Source: Porphyromonadaceae bacterium | GTDB taxonomy: Bacteria; Bacteroidota; Bacteroidia; Bacteroidales; Tannerellaceae | Direction: 5' to 3' | Assembly: GCA_003517945.1 (NCBI GenBank) | Contig: DOZP01000249.1 | Location: forward strand, 1-9,524 | Length of the DNA: 9,524 bases | Shown here: piece by piece, positions 7,085 through 9,524 of the stretch | Layout of the letters: the number at the start of each line of letters is the position of its first letter | Numbering within the stretch: the first letter of the stretch is position 1 | Notes under the pieces: model-generated | What the model saw: only the letters and a program-made list of their open reading frames with translations | What the model was told of the DNA's origin: nothing | Databases searched by the model: none | Made by a program: the position numbers and the translations under genes

Positions 7085-7199
7085 TCGTGAAATATCTTCA
7101 ACGAAACCAAAAGACGCCCCGTTTACTTTGTCAGGGAATATGAAGGCATTTCGTCTTGAAAAAGGGATACGAATGCTACCATGATAGCGGATAAATCTT

Positions 7200-7207
7200 T
7201 ATCTTTA
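7200..7207 (+). promoter_or_regulatory. Weak candidate -7 box for the metal permease gene
   Basis: TATCTTTA matches seven of the eight positions in TAnnTTTG and lies 26 nt before ATG at 7234. No -33 box is evident. The rest of the 149-nt gap (7085-7233) holds no gene, tRNA or hairpin that I can see. Confidence 0.2.
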
Positions 7208-7233
7208 CTTTCCTTTTTGAAACATCGGAATAT

Positions 7234-8049
7234 ATGGACATTTTACAATATACTTTTTTTCAGAACGCAATCTGGGCAAGCCTGTTGATTGCCGTGGCAT
7301 GCGGTATCGTAGGGACGTATATCGTTTCCCGTAGGATTGTATTTATCAGCGGGGGAATCACACACGCATCGTTCGGCGGGCTGGGAATCGGGTTCTACCT
7401 GGGGATTGATCCGGTAGTATCAGCGCTCGGTTTTTCCGTTTTATCGGCTTTCGGAGTGGAGTATTTAAGTCATTCGGGCGATTACAAACGGATTCGCGAA
7501 GATTCGGTCATCGCCGCCATCTGGTCGCTCGGCATGGCAATCGGGGTCATCTTTATATTTCTTACGCCCGGCTATGCTCCCAACCTTTCCGCCTATCTTT
7601 TCGGAAATATCCTGACCGTATCAAAAGCCGATATTCTCCGGATGCTTATATTGTCGACCGTCCTTACCGGCGTCTACCTGTTGGGGAAAAGGGTCATTAT
7701 GTACACCGCTTTCGACCGCGACTTCGCATTTACCCAAAGACTACCCGTACGGTTTATAGAATATATGATGATGTTCTTCATCTCGGCCACCATCGTTCTA
7801 TCCATCCGGCTGATCGGTATCATGCTGCTAATGAGTATGGTAACCATCCCGCAGATGACAGCGAATATGTTTACCTCAGACTATCACAAAATAACAATAA
7901 TAAGCTGCATCTTAGGATTTTCAGGATGCATATCCGGCTTATTCCTCTCCTATTTTTTCAATATTCCGTCCGGAGCGTTTATCATTTTGATTTTAATTGT
8001 TATATTCCTGATTGCCAAAGTTGTACAATCTGTTTTTCTCAGGAAATAA
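7234..8049 (+). CDS. Metal ABC transporter permease, ABC-3 family (ZnuB-like)
   Basis: Inner-membrane permease of the zinc/manganese/iron(II) ABC-3 family, 271 residues, a normal length. Eight or so hydrophobic segments are visible, with family landmarks SRRIVFISGGITHASFGGLGIG at 32-53 (conserved His44 facing the metal path), REDSVIAAIWSLGMAIGV at 88-105 (ATPase coupling region) and LIGIMLLMSMVTIPQMTA at 193-210. The protein ends in a hydrophobic helix and FLRK. Zinc is the most likely substrate, but manganese or iron cannot be excluded from sequence alone. No ATPase (ZnuC) or binding protein (ZnuA) is encoded in this window, so its partners must lie elsewhere. It is oriented like aroA and convergent with the GC-rich block that begins right after its stop. 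Confidence 0.92.
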   Translation: MDILQYTFFQNAIWASLLIAVACGIVGTYIVSRRIVFISGGITHASFGGLGIGFYLGIDPVVSALGFSVLSAFGVEYLSHSGDYKRIREDSVIAAIWSLGMAIGVIFIFLTPGYAPNLSAYLFGNILTVSKADILRMLILSTVLTGVYLLGKRVIMYTAFDRDFAFTQRLPVRFIEYMMMFFISATIVLSIRLIGIMLLMSMVTIPQMTANMFTSDYHKITIISCILGFSGCISGLFLSYFFNIPSGAFIILILIVIFLIAKVVQSVFLRK

Positions 8050-8174
8050 CCATCCGACATCTTGCTCCCCAACGCCAAGACCGTCAGCAGCGCGAGCAAA
8101 ATGACATAGACGAGATGGTCGGTCTCCCATTAGGACACCGGCGGCTTAAATTCGTATTTCTGTTTCTTCATCAT
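8050..8174 (-). pseudogene. Remnant of a small membrane protein with an in-frame stop
   Basis: From ATG at 8174 (or 8171) the minus strand reads MMKKQKYEFKPPVS, then TAA at 8132-8130, then continues in the same frame as WETDHLVYVILLALLTVLAL and GSKMSDG, an evident membrane helix. The reading fits a gene of ~40 or more residues broken by a nonsense change, with its 3' end lost where it meets the permease stop codon. It starts 12 nt after the SH3 protein gene on the same strand, as an operon partner would. Alternatively the 14-residue peptide is chance. Confidence 0.4.
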
Positions 8175-8186
8175 TATTTATCGGTT

Positions 8187-9050
8187 TTAAGGGAGCGGCT
8201 TCAGCTTACTTCGGCGCCAGGCGTCCATGGCTGAGAGCATTGTGCCGATTTCGGTGCATAAAGCGGCGTCGCAGGGCTTGCCAAGGAGGATGTCATACGC
8301 CTCGACTTCTCCCGAACAATAGGCGGTGAACAGATCTATGATATCCCAGTAAGAGGGATAACTGGACTGTTCCCGAAGGCGATTGACAATTCGGCGGGCC
8401 TCCTCGCGGAAAACCGTCCGGGGCGCCGGAAGGAGTTCCGTGTAGAAATCGTAGGAGCCGTCGGGCTTCCGGTAGGGCTTGTAGTGAGCGAACAGGGGAC
8501 GGAGGCAGGATTGCGGATCAGTTACATTCGCAAAATAGAGGCAGTAAAAGGAGATCGTGTCTCCCCAAACCGGATGCGGAAAATTCGTCATCTGATCGCC
8601 GGAGAAAAGGATCTCGTCGCAAGTCAGATCGCGCACGGTCATATCCGAATCGTCAAACGTGCGGAAAAGGAAAAGCCCGGGCATTTCGGCGGAGAAGGCG
8701 TAGACTTCGTAGTACGATTCCGATTCGGCATATTTAGCGATCAGAGCGGCCGTCACAGGATCGACGGGCGTCAGACGCGAGCGGTGAATATAGCCGAAGT
8801 CCCCGTAAGCGCGGCCTCTGTACCGGCAGTAAATCCAGTCGTCCGCAACCTCATCGGCAGGGTCTAATTCTACGACGGAGAGCGACCGGACTGCCTCGCG
8901 TATCCACCCTGTATTGGACGGTTCGTCACGAACATTGACATATCCGTCGGGATCGGTTACGATGAAATAGGATGGAACGGGCTCCGTTTGTCCGAAAACG
9001 GAGTTGATCGTGCCCAACAGGGCGATACAGACGAGCAGGCTTTTTTTCAT
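8187..9050 (-). CDS. Secreted SH3-domain protein of unknown role
   Basis: 287 residues. The signal peptide MKKSLLVCIALLGTINSVFG has likely cleavage before Gln21, giving a periplasmic or outer-surface protein. Residues ~29-95 form a bacterial SH3 domain: VTDPDGYVNVRDEPS, then DDWIYCRYRG, then GYIHRSRL. The remaining ~190 residues have a beta-rich part (~105-165) and a helical C-terminus (~215-285) with several cysteines (CDEIL, YCSGE, PCDAALC), which could form disulfides; I do not recognise a family. No peptidase or amidase motif is seen. SH3 domains of this type often bind cell-wall or partner peptides. It starts 42 nt after the STM3941-like gene on the same strand, so the two are likely co-transcribed. 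GC content is clearly above that of the rest of the window. Confidence 0.85.
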   Translation of the reverse strand: MKKSLLVCIALLGTINSVFGQTEPVPSYFIVTDPDGYVNVRDEPSNTGWIREAVRSLSVVELDPADEVADDWIYCRYRGRAYGDFGYIHRSRLTPVDPVTAALIAKYAESESYYEVYAFSAEMPGLFLFRTFDDSDMTVRDLTCDEILFSGDQMTNFPHPVWGDTISFYCLYFANVTDPQSCLRPLFAHYKPYRKPDGSYDFYTELLPAPRTVFREEARRIVNRLREQSSYPSYWDIIDLFTAYCSGEVEAYDILLGKPCDAALCTEIGTMLSAMDAWRRSKLKPLP

Positions 9051-9092
9051 GTTAATAAAATTGGGGGTATCATTATTGCAGTATCGTTATTC

Positions 9093-9524
9093 TCAATTCG
9101 TTTCGGTTGCGGGAGCACCGGATTGCCGTCCTTGTTCGGCATATACTTTTCGAGTTTCGGCCTTGAATTTCCTGTGGCTGTCAATCAATATTCCCCACAA
9201 CTGACTGTGGTTTAACTGTGTTGCACCTGCCGCAATATTGAAAGGCGACCCGCAATAATTGATATTGAAGCGCATCATTTTCCGGCGCACCGTGCTCGTT
9301 TCTCTCTTAATCCAATACTCCGGGTTATTCACATGGATGACGATTATTTTCTGCCCGCATATGGTGATCTCTGAAAATCCCTCGATATGTTTCCATTCGA
9401 CCCTCTCGGATGGCCGGAGGCGCGGGTCGAGGCATAGTCCACGGTCGTCGATTGTCAAAAACAGTCTGTTCCTGATAATCTGGCGAATACCTACAAACAG
9501 ACAGGATCCGAAAAACAGCACACC
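9093..9524 (-). CDS. STM3941-like PH-type membrane protein, 5' end outside the window
   Basis: The frame is open to the right edge, so the N-terminus is missing. A GTG codon at 9521 could serve as a start, but the retained hydrophobic LFFGSCLFVGI looks like the end of a second membrane helix, as in STM3941-type proteins, which have two N-terminal helices and then a PH-like domain. The visible domain fits: FLTIDDRGLCLD, then RVEWKHIEGFSEI, then KIIVIHVNNPEYWI, a basic RRKMMRFN and YCGSPFNIAAGATQLN. The tail continues into a polar segment KFKAETRKVYAEQGRQSGAP. The family function is not known. It is the upstream partner of the secreted SH3 protein gene and shares its higher GC content. Confidence 0.75.
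   Translation of the reverse strand, partial: GVLFFGSCLFVGIRQIIRNRLFLTIDDRGLCLDPRLRPSERVEWKHIEGFSEITICGQKIIVIHVNNPEYWIKRETSTVRRKMMRFNINYCGSPFNIAAGATQLNHSQLWGILIDSHRKFKAETRKVYAEQGRQSGAPATETN

Noticed and set aside
7124..7130. TACTTTG as a -7 box for the permease gene
   Set aside because: It is one base short of TAnnTTTG and lies over 100 nt from the start codon.
8484..8867. 127-codon plus-strand open frame
   Set aside because: It is the antisense shadow of the SH3 protein gene in GC-rich DNA; no recognisable domain.
1..9524. tRNA, rRNA, CRISPR array, transposase or integrase, strong intrinsic terminator
   Set aside because: None could be recognised by eye on either strand.

Overview
The window looks like the chromosome of a Bacteroidales bacterium (Bacteroides/Parabacteroides-like). 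Three things suggest this. Starts lack strong Shine-Dalgarno sequences. Several genes are preceded by the Bacteroidetes -7 box TAnnTTTG. The first gene encodes a Bacteroidetes-style OmpA/TPR lipoprotein. These are inferences from the sequence; no database was searched.

Layout. (1) Positions 1-1538, minus strand: the N-terminal 512 codons of a lipoprotein with an OmpA-like region and TPR-like repeats; its 3' end lies outside the window. (2) Positions 1539-1715: a divergent intergenic region with a -7 box on each strand and helically phased A-tracts. (3) Positions 1716-3396, plus: aroA (EPSP synthase), then a small membrane-anchored protein with a CCxxHxxC motif. (4) Positions 3460-6579, plus: a tight, AT-rich three-gene operon with 3-nt gaps between genes. 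It encodes a DUF262 (ParB/GmrS-like) protein without a visible HNH nuclease, an AAA/ABC-type ATPase ending in a DUF3696-like tail, and a 291-residue protein whose last ~93 residues align with the YoeB mRNA-interferase toxin, with every YoeB catalytic position matched. I read this as an anti-phage or abortive-infection-type system. From memory it resembles the Menshen class (DUF3696 ATPase systems), but the YoeB-fusion effector is the notable part. (5) Positions 6623-7084: a membrane protein with a YyaB-like bacterial PH domain. (6) Positions 7234-8049: an ABC-3 family metal (zinc/manganese) permease, ZnuB-like. (7) Positions 8050-9524, minus: a distinctly GC-richer block with a 5'-truncated STM3941-type PH-like protein, a secreted SH3-domain protein and a remnant of a small membrane protein interrupted by an in-frame stop.

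How the genes may work together. aroA and its small partner are housekeeping. The defence-like operon lies between them and the metal permease, and its lower GC content suggests it was acquired. In the proposed model, the DUF262 protein and the ATPase sense invasion and release or activate the YoeB-like ribonuclease, which stops translation. No YefM-like antitoxin gene is present, so control would have to come from the N-terminal domain of the toxin protein or from its partners. The GC-rich tail block looks like a second accessory segment and carries a decayed gene next to the permease.
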